Source: Calditrichota bacterium
GTDB taxonomy: Bacteria; Electryoneota; RPQS01
Direction of reading: 5' to 3'
Assembly: GCA_020637445.1 (NCBI GenBank)
Contig: JACJVZ010000001.1
Coordinates: 1,674,001-1,738,000 of the forward strand
Length of the DNA: 64,000 bases
Positions within the stretch are counted from its first letter, which is position 1. Each line of letters starts with the position of its first letter. A model generated the notes under the pieces. That model did no database searches and had not been told where the DNA came from. It saw only the letters and a program-made list of their open reading frames with translations. Of this stretch, positions 9,351-18,100 are shown piece by piece. The translations under genes and the position numbers were made by a program.

Positions 9351-9374
9351 CGGCCGCAGACATTGCTGCGGCCG
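9351..9374 (-). terminator. Intrinsic terminator of the Hpt/response-regulator operon
   Basis: Perfect 9-bp stem CGGCCGCAG / CTGCGGCCG with a 6-base loop. On the minus strand it is followed by TTTTGTTTTTA, just after the response-regulator stop at 9397. Confidence 0.8.
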
Positions 9375-9396
9375 GCGAATCTTGACTTTACAAACT

Positions 9397-10038
9397 CTAT
9401 GCTTCTTGCGCGGCCTGCTGTTCCGCGAGCTTTTTCGCTCGAAATGCTTCTTCCATCGGTTTGACTTTCGTTTCGTAGCAGTCGGGGCAAATCGAATGCG
9501 AGAATTGCACGTCCTGATGGTCGGAAATATACTCTTCGATTTGCGACCACAGATTCTCGTCGTCGCGAATTTTCTTGCAGTAAGAACAAATCGGCAGGAA
9601 GCCCTGCAGCATCTTCACGTGTTGGCGCTCGGCTTCAAGCTCTTTGACCCGGTTGGCAAGGCTGTCTTGAAGCTGCATGATACGCTTGCCGACGCGGAGC
9701 CGCGCGCGCAATTGATCAGGGTCAATCGGTTTCGTCAAGAACTCGTCGACTCCGGCGAGCATTCCGGCCATCATGTCGTCTTTGTCTTGCCTCGACGTAA
9801 GCATCACGATGTACGTATACTCCGATTCTGCAAAAGCGCGAATCGTTTTGACAACCGTCGGCCCCTCCATCTCGGGCATCATCCAGTCCGTAATGAGCAT
9901 TTTGGGTCGATGCTCAAGAAACACCTTAAGCGCATCCGTTCCGTTGACCGCGACGAGCGGCTCATATCCAAACTTCGAAAGCAACCTCTCGAGCGTCAAC
10001 AATGTGACACGGTCGTCATCTACGGCAAGTACTTTCAT
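9397..10038 (-). CDS. Response regulator: receiver domain with C-terminal CxxC/CPxC tail
   Basis: A protein of 213 residues. Residues 1-120 are a receiver domain: acidic pocket VDDD, phospho-acceptor Asp in LITDWMMP (about residue 51), Thr/Ser switch MLTS and KP in LTKPID. Residues 120-145 form a short coiled-coil linker. The C-terminal part has ICSYCKKIRDD and, about 35 residues later, CPDCYE: two Cys pairs that could bind a metal. No DNA-binding or GGDEF domain is present. Its ATG overlaps the Hpt gene stop (ATGA), so the two form a phosphorelay pair; the sensor kinase is not in the window. The function of the Cys-rich tail is unknown. Confidence 0.88.
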   Translation of the reverse strand: MKVLAVDDDRVTLLTLERLLSKFGYEPLVAVNGTDALKVFLEHRPKMLITDWMMPEMEGPTVVKTIRAFAESEYTYIVMLTSRQDKDDMMAGMLAGVDEFLTKPIDPDQLRARLRVGKRIMQLQDSLANRVKELEAERQHVKMLQGFLPICSYCKKIRDDENLWSQIEEYISDHQDVQFSHSICPDCYETKVKPMEEAFRAKKLAEQQAAQEA

Positions 10039-10406
10039 GCGGACAGTTCACTCTTGATGTTCAGAAGTTCTTCCTTGACAAGTGAAAACTCCTCTTCGAC
10101 CTTGTCAACTTGATCGTCGGTGATCGCGATCCTCAGCTTCCGCACGGTATCGTCAATCTCTGCGCACAGCGTCGCCAGCGTCAACGCTCCGACGTTAAGC
10201 GCGGCTCCCTTGAGTGAATGAGCGGTACGTCCGACTTCCTCGCAGTCGCCGGTCGTAAAGGAAGCACGAATTTTCTCGATACGCTCCATACCGTCGACAA
10301 GCATAATATCAATCAAATCGACGGTGAAGGACGGATCGCCCATACCGATTTCGTCAAGCCTCGCGCGGCTCACGTGCGGGGTGGAACTTGTTATAGAGTT
10401 CTCCAT
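10035..10406 (-). CDS. Histidine-containing phosphotransfer (Hpt) domain protein
   Basis: A protein of 123 residues that is essentially one Hpt four-helix bundle. The phospho-accepting His lies in AHSLKGAALNVGA (about residue 63). It is co-transcribed with, and overlaps by 4 bases, the downstream receiver protein, so His-to-Asp transfer between them is the likely role. A cognate hybrid kinase must be elsewhere. No clear ribosome-binding site is seen before the ATG. Confidence 0.88.
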   Translation of the reverse strand: MENSITSSTPHVSRARLDEIGMGDPSFTVDLIDIMLVDGMERIEKIRASFTTGDCEEVGRTAHSLKGAALNVGALTLATLCAEIDDTVRKLRIAITDDQVDKVEEEFSLVKEELLNIKSELSA

Positions 10407-10548
10407 AGTAATCGACTGTTTAAGATCGGCTATTTTACGGATTCACCCGTGAATGTGCAATAAATACGCCGTTTCGGACAATGTGGGGAGTTGTAATCAT
10501 CGGTACATCCTTTGCAATATGCACGGTGTTGACTATAAGGAGTTCGGA

Positions 10549-11391
10549 ATGAGATACATTCTTCCCGTTTTACTGGTGTTTTCTGCCGCAGCGTTGGCCG
10601 GCGACCATGCTCAAACGTGCACTGTGGACGAGGCCCTATCGAACCTGCGGAAAGGGAACGAACGATTCGTCAAAGGCAAACCCAACGTTTGGGACAGCGG
10701 ATCCGCGAAGCGAGAACATCTTACCGCCGGTCAGACTCCGTATGCGTGTGTCATCACGTGTTCGGACTCGCGCGTGCCGCCGGAGCAGATTTTCGACGCC
10801 GGACTGGGCGAATTGTTTGTGATTCGCGTAGCGGGCAACGTCGCCTCTAAGGAGGTTGTTGCCTCGGCAGACTATGCAGTCGGGCACCTGCATTGCCCAG
10901 TTGTGATCGTGATGGGCCACACGAACTGTGGTGCGGTCGGAGCAGCCCTATCGGACTCGGACTTCCCAGAACCATTGAACACGCTTATCGAAGAAATCCG
11001 CCCGTCCGTCGAAGCCTGCGAGTCGAAAGGTTATGGCAGCGAGAATCTCTACGCAGGTGCAATCAAAGAGAATGCCCGCAACTCCGCAGCGGCTCTGCTG
11101 TCGGGATCTCTGAGTATCGAGCAGGCTGTCGCCGACGGTGAGTGCGTCGTGCTTTCTGCGGTGTATGATCTCGCCACGGGTGCGGTACAATGGCAGTCTC
11201 AAATGGGTGCGGCCAAGATTGCGCAGGTCGAACCGAAGAAAGAAGCGAAACCCAAAGTGACGCACGAACCAAAGCCTGCCGAACCGACTCACGAATCCGT
11301 AGCCAAGACGGAAAAGAAGTATACCGACACGCCGGCGGACCAAACACAATCGTCTCGCAGTTCAAAACGCGATTCGAAATATAAGCACTGA
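10549..11391 (+). CDS. Exported beta-class carbonic anhydrase with hydrophilic Lys/Pro-rich tail
   Basis: A protein of 280 residues. I chose the ATG at 10549 because AAGGAG lies just upstream and it gives a clean signal peptide (about 19 residues ending ALAGDH); an upstream in-frame extension to 10453 lacks these. The core (about 25-225) is a beta carbonic anhydrase: zinc ligands in CSDSRVPPE and HTNCGAV, with RVAGNVA between. It would hydrate CO2 outside the cytoplasm. After the enzyme comes about 50 residues of charged, Lys/Pro/Glu/Thr-rich sequence that looks disordered. A strong terminator follows. Confidence 0.92.
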   Translation: MRYILPVLLVFSAAALAGDHAQTCTVDEALSNLRKGNERFVKGKPNVWDSGSAKREHLTAGQTPYACVITCSDSRVPPEQIFDAGLGELFVIRVAGNVASKEVVASADYAVGHLHCPVVIVMGHTNCGAVGAALSDSDFPEPLNTLIEEIRPSVEACESKGYGSENLYAGAIKENARNSAAALLSGSLSIEQAVADGECVVLSAVYDLATGAVQWQSQMGAAKIAQVEPKKEAKPKVTHEPKPAEPTHESVAKTEKKYTDTPADQTQSSRSSKRDSKYKH

Positions 11392-11411
11392 GTGCGCAAG
11401 GCAGAAAATAG

Positions 11412-11440
11412 AAACGGTAGGTCTCACGACCTACCGTTTT
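11412..11440. terminator. Bidirectional intrinsic terminator
   Basis: Perfect 11-bp stem AAACGGTAGGT / ACCTACCGTTT with a 6-base loop and T-run on plus. It sits between the converging carbonic anhydrase gene and tal. Confidence 0.8.
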
Positions 11441-11465
11441 CAATTTGTGCAGCTGCTTTGCGAGC

Positions 11466-12566
11466 CTAAGCCGTCGCTCCAGCTTTGAGTTTTGAAGCAA
11501 TGGCGGAAATTAAGTCGTCATATGATTTCGCGAACTTGACCACGCCGTCCTCGATCAAATCAAAGGCGATTTGATCGATGTCCACACCGAGACTCTTCAT
11601 TTCGGTTAAAGTTTTCTCTGCGGACTCCATGTTCTTCAGCAGATTGGCTGCGGGTTTACCGTGATCTTTGAAGGCCGAAAGAGTTTGGGGGGGTACGGTG
11701 TTGACCGTGTGTTGCGCAATCAGTTCGTCGACATAGAGAGTGTCGGGGTAAGCGGGATTTTTGGTCGATGTTGAAGCCCAAAGCGGACGCTGGACTTGTG
11801 CACCTGCGTCGGCGAGTTTTTTCCAGCGCGGAGATGCGGTGACTGTTTGGAAATGTTTGTACGCCATGCACGCATTGGCGATGGCACCCTTCGAGCATAG
11901 ATCCTTGCGCCCTTTCTTCTCGAGCTGCGCGTCGGCGACGGTATCAATGCGGCTGACAAAGAAGCTTGCTACTGAAGCGATTCTCGACAGGTCCTCGCCT
12001 TTTGCGTGACGAGCTTCGAGCGCTTTGATATAGGTTTCTAAGACATCGACGTACTGCTGGAAAGTGAAAAGCAGCGTGACGTTGACGTTGATGCCGCGCG
12101 TCAGCAATTCCAAAATCGCAGGCTGACCTTCGACGGTACCGGGAACTTTGATCATCAGGTTGGGGCGATTGACACGCTCCCACAGACGCAGGGCTTCGGT
12201 GACGGTACCCTTTGTGTCATGCGCAAGCGTGGGCGAAACCTCGAGGCTGACGTAGCCGTCGATGGTTTTGGAATCCTGATAGACGCCCGAAAGCATATTG
12301 CAGGCGCGCGCGACATCGCTGACGGCGAGGTTTTCAAAAACTTCGTTCGCCGTCAACTCGCTGGCGATACCCTTTCGGATATCGTCGTCGTAATCTTCGC
12401 TGCCGGCAACCGCTTTCTCGAAAATCGTAGGATTCGACGTCATTCCGCGTAGCCCTTCGGCAACGTGACGTTCGAGACCTCCGGAATCCATTAACTCACG
12501 GCTGATATAGTCGAGCCACAACGATTGACCGAGGTCCAAAGTGGCTTTCATAATGGGATGACTCAT
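11466..12566 (-). CDS. tal: Transaldolase (long form)
   Basis: A protein of 366 residues that transfers dihydroxyacetone units between sedoheptulose-7-phosphate and glyceraldehyde-3-phosphate. SLWLDYISRELM, GMTSNPTIFEKA, NLMIKVPGT with the Schiff-base Lys, INVNVTLLF and FFVSRIDT are present, the pattern of the long transaldolases of actinobacteria and cyanobacteria. GAGGAG lies before the ATG. It is the third gene of the operon tkt-rpiB-tal (gap of 23 bases from rpiB). Confidence 0.95.
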   Translation of the reverse strand: MSHPIMKATLDLGQSLWLDYISRELMDSGGLERHVAEGLRGMTSNPTIFEKAVAGSEDYDDDIRKGIASELTANEVFENLAVSDVARACNMLSGVYQDSKTIDGYVSLEVSPTLAHDTKGTVTEALRLWERVNRPNLMIKVPGTVEGQPAILELLTRGINVNVTLLFTFQQYVDVLETYIKALEARHAKGEDLSRIASVASFFVSRIDTVADAQLEKKGRKDLCSKGAIANACMAYKHFQTVTASPRWKKLADAGAQVQRPLWASTSTKNPAYPDTLYVDELIAQHTVNTVPPQTLSAFKDHGKPAANLLKNMESAEKTLTEMKSLGVDIDQIAFDLIEDGVVKFAKSYDDLISAIASKLKAGATA

Positions 12567-12589
12567 CTATCTCTCCTCGTTTTGTTTCA

Positions 12590-13039
12590 TTATCGTCCGG
12601 CTTTTTCGATCTCGAGCACTTTGTTCAAGCGCCTTTGATGGCGCTCGAGTCCCGAGAATTTCGCGGCCAAGAACGCTCTGACCACTTCGCGCGCCAGTTC
12701 GACACCGATGATGCGCGCCCCCAAACAGAGCGCATTCATATCGTCATCTTCAACGCCTTGGCGCGCGGAGAACGTATCGTGACACGTTCCGGCGCGAATA
12801 CCTTTGACTTTGTTCGCAGCAACGCACGCTCCAACGCCGCTGCCGCAAATGATCAATCCTCGGTCGGCACGGTTTTCGACTATTTCGCGCGCGACCGCAC
12901 GTGCGAAGTCCGGATAATCGGCGGCTTCGGTTGAGTGTGTGCCCATATCCACGACCTGATGGCCAAGTCCGGCCACCATATTCACCAACTCTCTCTTCAG
13001 TTCAAACCCAGCGTGGTCGCTTCCGACGGCGACAATCAT
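12590..13039 (-). CDS. rpiB: Ribose-5-phosphate isomerase B
   Basis: A protein of 149 residues that interconverts ribulose-5- and ribose-5-phosphate. GSDHAGFELK at the N-terminus, DYPDFA, the active-site Cys in ICGSGVG and the conserved NKVKGIRAG region are present. It lies 14 bases after tkt and 23 bases before tal, so the three non-oxidative pentose-phosphate enzymes are co-expressed. Confidence 0.95.
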   Translation of the reverse strand: MIVAVGSDHAGFELKRELVNMVAGLGHQVVDMGTHSTEAADYPDFARAVAREIVENRADRGLIICGSGVGACVAANKVKGIRAGTCHDTFSARQGVEDDDMNALCLGARIIGVELAREVVRAFLAAKFSGLERHQRRLNKVLEIEKAGR

Positions 13040-13053
13040 CTCAAAGCTCCTGA

Positions 13054-15057
13054 CTACGCGCGCGTTTTCTCCAGCACGGACAGTGCGCGGCGCGCTACGT
13101 TGTCCGGCGTTAGCCCAAGTTTCTCGTAAATTGTTTTCGCCGGAGCGCTCGCACCAAAGCGGTCGAGTCCGACAACATCACCGTCCAGCCCCACATATTT
13201 CCACCAGCTCAAAGTCGCGCCGGCTTCCACGGCGACTCTCGCGCGAACGGACGAAGGAAGCACTTCATCCCGGTATGCTTGCGGCTGCTGGTCGAAGAGT
13301 TCGAAACACGGCACGGAAACCACGCGCGTTGCGACACCCTCTCTTTCAAGCTGAGCCTTCGCGCCGAGCGCAATCTCCACCTCGCTTCCGCTGGCAAGCA
13401 AAATCACGACGGGAGCGCCGTCGTTCGCATCGGACAAAACATATGCGCCAAGTTCAACGGGCATGCGCTCGCCTGCGTACTCAAGAACCGGCAACCCTTG
13501 ACGAGTCAGGCAAAAGGCGACAGGGCCGTCCCTCCGTTCCAGCGCGACGCGGTAGCATTGCGCCGTTTCGTTCGCGTCGGCGGGCCGCATCGTCCACAAA
13601 TTCGGAGTCGCGCGCATATGCGTCAAATGCTCAATCGGCTGGTGCGTCGGTCCGTCTTCTCCCAGTCCGATACTGTCATGCGTGAACACATACAATACCG
13701 GCAAGTGCGACAGCGCAGACAGTCGTACCGACGCTTTCATGTAATCCAAGAAATTCAAGAACGTCGCGCCAAACGAAATGAACGGAGCACTGCTCGCGAT
13801 TCCGTTCAGAACCGCGCCCATACCGTGTTCGCGAATTCCAAAACGAAGATTGCGGCCTCCGCGATATTCTCCTTGAAAATCTCCGCGGCCTTCAAGATAA
13901 GTCAAATTCGATTCGACGAGGTCCGCGCTTCCTCCCACCATCCATAGTAAATCACTAAGCGCTTCCAAGCAGGCTTCGGAGGCCTTGCGCGTGGCAAGAG
14001 GCTTGTCGCCGGGTTTCCACGTCGGCAGCTTGTCCGCCCAGTTTTCCGGCAGTCTGCGCGCCCAAAACTGCTGCCAATCGGCTTGTAAGCCGGGAGTGGC
14101 GGCAAAGGCTTTCTCAAGTAAACTCTGCCATTCGGTTTGTCGTTCCGAACCCGCTTGCCGCGCCGCACTCATGTGTTTGAAAACTTCCGTTGGAACGAAG
14201 AACGATTTGTCCTCGGGAAGCCCCAGTTCGCGTTTCGTGAGTTTGAGTTCTTCTTCACCCAACGGCGAACCATGCACCTTCGACGTGCCGGCTTTGTGCG
14301 GCGACCCAAACCCGATTGTAGTACGGCAGCGAACAAGAGTTGGTCGGTCCGTGTCCTCGATACCTTCGCGAATCGCCTGGTCCACTTCTTCGAGATCGAG
14401 TCCGTTGCATTCGAGCACTTGCCAGCCGTAACTTTCAAACCTTGCGCCGACGTCCTCGGTAAACGTGATCTTGGTTGAACCGTCAATCGTGATATGATTA
14501 TCGTCATAGAGCATCACAATCGATCCCAAGCCCAAATGTCCGGCCAGCGACGCCGCTTCAGCCGACACCCCTTCCATCAAATCGCCGTCAGAACAAATTC
14601 CGAACACTCGGAAATTGATAACTTCGTGTCCCGGACGATTAAACGTCGCCGCGAGAATATCCCGGGCAATCGCGATTCCCACGATATTTCCCACACCCTG
14701 TCCTAGCGGTCCGGTTGTGGCTTCCACGCCGGGGGTCATCCCAAATTCAGGGTGTCCCGGTGTAATGCTCCCCCATTGACGGAAATTCTTGAGCTGTTCC
14801 ATCGGGAGATCGTAGCCTGTCAGATGCAGGAGCGAATAGAGCAGCGCGCAGCCGTGGCCCGCGGACAACACAAACCTGTCACGGTTCACCCATTGAGGAT
14901 CAAGCGGATTGTGCCGCAAGTGTTTTTGAAAGACGGCATAGCCCATAGCGGCCGCACCGAGCGGCAAACCCGGATGCCCGGAGTTTGCGGCCTGCACCGC
15001 GTCAATGGCTAATCCACGTACTGTATTGATGCTCAGTCGATCCAACGCTTCTGACAT
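13054..15057 (-). CDS. tkt: Transketolase
   Basis: A protein of 667 residues, full length. It has GHPGLPLGAA, HGCALLYSLLHLTG, PGHPE, TGPLGQG, and the thiamine-diphosphate motif running from SDGDLMEG to DDNHI. The pyrimidine domain has GIREHGMG, and EDGPTHQP is also present. It makes E4P and other sugar phosphates and is the first gene of the tkt-rpiB-tal operon. AGGAGC precedes the ATG. E4P from this operon is the co-substrate of the aroF product encoded 7 kb away. Confidence 0.97.
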   Translation of the reverse strand: MSEALDRLSINTVRGLAIDAVQAANSGHPGLPLGAAAMGYAVFQKHLRHNPLDPQWVNRDRFVLSAGHGCALLYSLLHLTGYDLPMEQLKNFRQWGSITPGHPEFGMTPGVEATTGPLGQGVGNIVGIAIARDILAATFNRPGHEVINFRVFGICSDGDLMEGVSAEAASLAGHLGLGSIVMLYDDNHITIDGSTKITFTEDVGARFESYGWQVLECNGLDLEEVDQAIREGIEDTDRPTLVRCRTTIGFGSPHKAGTSKVHGSPLGEEELKLTKRELGLPEDKSFFVPTEVFKHMSAARQAGSERQTEWQSLLEKAFAATPGLQADWQQFWARRLPENWADKLPTWKPGDKPLATRKASEACLEALSDLLWMVGGSADLVESNLTYLEGRGDFQGEYRGGRNLRFGIREHGMGAVLNGIASSAPFISFGATFLNFLDYMKASVRLSALSHLPVLYVFTHDSIGLGEDGPTHQPIEHLTHMRATPNLWTMRPADANETAQCYRVALERRDGPVAFCLTRQGLPVLEYAGERMPVELGAYVLSDANDGAPVVILLASGSEVEIALGAKAQLEREGVATRVVSVPCFELFDQQPQAYRDEVLPSSVRARVAVEAGATLSWWKYVGLDGDVVGLDRFGASAPAKTIYEKLGLTPDNVARRALSVLEKTRA

Positions 15058-15122
15058 TGAGTGCTCCTGTTGCTCCTCACAATCATGAGAAACGAGTTGT
15101 AATCCAATTCGAAAACAAGCAC

Positions 15123-15149
15123 AAAGCGACGGATATGCTCCGTCGCTTT
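15123..15149 (-). terminator. Intrinsic terminator of the giant FN3 gene
   Basis: Perfect 11-bp stem AAAGCGACGGA / TCCGTCGCTTT with a 5-base loop. On the minus strand it is followed by TGTGCTTGTTTT, between the FN3 gene stop and the tkt start. Confidence 0.75.
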
Positions 15150-15185
15150 GCTGATTTTAGTTGCAAAACCTTGAGTGGGTTCGCA

Positions 15186-18100
15186 TTACTTCATCAAGAT
15201 CATCTTGCGGCTTTCCACGAAACTGCCTGCGACAATCCTGTAGAGATAGACTCCGCTCGCGTACGAGCTTGCGTCAAACGTTACGGTATGATAACCCGCT
15301 CCAAACGAACCGTCAACCAGTTTCGTCACTTCACGGCCCGTGATGTCGTAAACCGTGAGTTGCACGTTCTGCGCTTCAGGCAGGCCGAACTGAATCTGCG
15401 TCGTCGGATTGAACGGGTTCGGGTAGTTGGCGGAGAGCTCGTAATTCACGGGAATTACGGTTTGGCTGTAAGTCGGCCATTCTTCGTTGTCATCTTCCGG
15501 CTGCGGCATGGCCAGCGTGGCGTCCATGTTCTCATCGGTCAAAGCGGACAGCCACAGCTTGATGGTGCCTTCGCCCGCGCCGATGATGTCGGTATCGCCG
15601 TCATTATCGAAGTCACCGCCGTGCACGACCGAAGCCTGCGTCATCGTAGACGAAATCACGTTACGGTAGAAGCGGTGCTCCGTGCGGCGCCACCACGAGA
15701 TTTCCTGATTCTCATTGGCGGCCAACAACAAGTCATTCAAACCGTCGGCATCCATGTCCACGGCGTCCATTTCGCGCGGGAAGGGAACCAACGAGGTGAC
15801 GTAATTTTCTTCCATCGTCGCGCCGTCCCACCATGCAACCAGCGGTTCCTGTGCGACGCAGAAGTAGATGTCAAGAACGTTGTCGCCGTTCAAATGCGCG
15901 GCATTGATGTAGGACGCACCGTAGACATCCGACATCAACACGCTACGTGTAAATGTTTCGCTGCCGTTATTCGAATAGAGGGCGAACATGCCGCCGTCGT
16001 ACGCGGCACCGAGAATATCCATGTCGCCGTCGTTTCCGATATCCGCCACTTCAACGGAACGGGCGCCTTCGAAGGCGTTGTCAATCACGAAACGCGTGAA
16101 AGAATTGTTGGGATTATGACGCCACCACGAAACGTCGTTTTCGTCGCAGGCCGCCGTCACGAGGTCCATATCGTTGTCGCCATCGAGGTCCACGATCACC
16201 ACGTCGCGCGCGCCGTCGTAGTTCGAAGCAATCACGTTCAGTGTAAAGCTGCCGTCTTGATTTTGACGGAACCAGACGAGTTGGTCTGCGAACTGCGCAA
16301 CCGCGGCGATATCAAGATCGCCGTCGTTGTCAAGGTCACCGACGGCCACCGAACGCGCGCCGTCCCAATTTTCGACGATCACGTGCGGCACAAACTGCCA
16401 GCCGCCCATGTTTTCGTACCACATGACCTTGTCGGCGAACATACCGCAGGCCACGACGTCCATATCGCCGTCATCGTCCAAATCGGCCGGAACAGCGGAC
16501 ATACAGCCGTACAGATCCGTCGTCACGGTAACGACACCGAATGGAATCGGATCGACCGGCACTCGGTATCCATAAGTTACCACGGACATCGCACCCTGAC
16601 CGCAGTCATTGAAAGCGCGAACGCGGTATTCATATTCGACGCCCGGAGCCGCCGAGAAGTCGTCGTAGGCAATAACGTTTGCGCCCACTGTCGCGATGAC
16701 TTCCGCCGGGAATCCGCGCAGAATTTCAAAACCGGTTTCGCCGCTGACGTTATTCCACGACAGATGCACGCGGTCATTCAGGTTGGTCGACGCCACGACG
16801 TTCGTAACAATCGACACCGGCGCTGCCGACGAACCTTGGTTGACGGCAGTCATCGTGCCCAAACCGCACTGGTTGACGCCGCGCATCTGATAGTTGTAGA
16901 CGACGCCGGGTTGAATATCAGTATCATTGTAAGAAGTCAATCCGTCCGGTACCGTGGCGATTTGAACGTTGTTACGCCAGATTTGATACTCGGTCGCGAC
17001 AGCGACTTCATTCCAGCTTACGATCACGACGTTGCACAAGCCGTCTGAAGCGTTGAATCCGGTCGGCGCGGGCGGCAGCGGAATCGTTGAACCTTGCACA
17101 GCCGGAGTCTGCGGTCCGCTTCCGCACGCGTTCGTCGCGGCGACCGTGTAGTTGAACGTCGAGCCTGTAGCCACGTTGTCCGTGTAGGAGAATGTCCCTT
17201 GCGGAAGCGTTGCAATCAAGGTTCCGCCCTTGCGAACTTCGTAGTTCAGCGCGTGCTGCGTACCCGTCCACGTCAACAGAATCGACGTGCAGCGGTCATG
17301 CGTCGCGGCAAGGTTCGTTACCGTACCGGCAGTCGGCGCGGCAACACCGGCGTCGCTGGCACATCCACCAACTCCGCAGAGGTTAGACACCGCGCAAACT
17401 TCGTACGTCGCGGCCTGTGCGAGCGGGTTCGAATCGACATACTGACGCTGCACACCGGCCGAGCCGCCGACCAAGGTAGCCAGAAGCGAGCCGTTACGCT
17501 TGATCTGCACTGAATCCTGTCCGTCCACATTGGCGAACGTAAAGGACACGGTTACGATACCGCAGCCGTCATCGCTTGCTGACATTTGCGACGGAGCCAC
17601 CGGCGTCGGAGCCGTGCGCCCTTGGTCGCTCGAAATCGGCGATTCAATCGTATCACCGGCGGCACACACGCGCAACGCGGTAATGCTGTAGGTGCTGGCG
17701 GGCCAAATGCCCGGATGGTTGTAAGTGGTCGTATTCGCAGCGACGCGGGCCAATGGGTTGCCGTTGCGGCGGATACGCAGATAGTTGACGCCGGATTCCG
17801 TATAAGGAGTCCATGTCAACTGCACCATGTCGCAGAGATTTTCGCTGGCGGCAAAACCGACCACCGCCACCGGATAAGTATTCGGCGTCACGTTAATCAC
17901 TTGTGATTCCGGACCAACTTCGCAGCCGTTGAAAGCGGCAACCGTTAAGTTGCAGTTGCCGGTATCCGCCGGGCAGAATTGCGTCGACGTCACGTTTGCG
18001 CCGAGTGTATCGGCAATCACGCCGTTGCAGAAAATATAGTAGCCTTGTTCGTTCGCAACGTCATTCCAGCTCATGTCCACACAGAAGCACGGGCTGGCGA

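Noticed and set aside
15057..17048. Long open frame (663 codons) on plus opposite the FN3 gene, and others at 18468-19199, 19392-19982 and 21315-22256
   Set aside because: Arg/His/Val-rich composition typical of the antisense of a biased coding strand; no ribosome-binding sites and no family features. The minus gene has clear domains.
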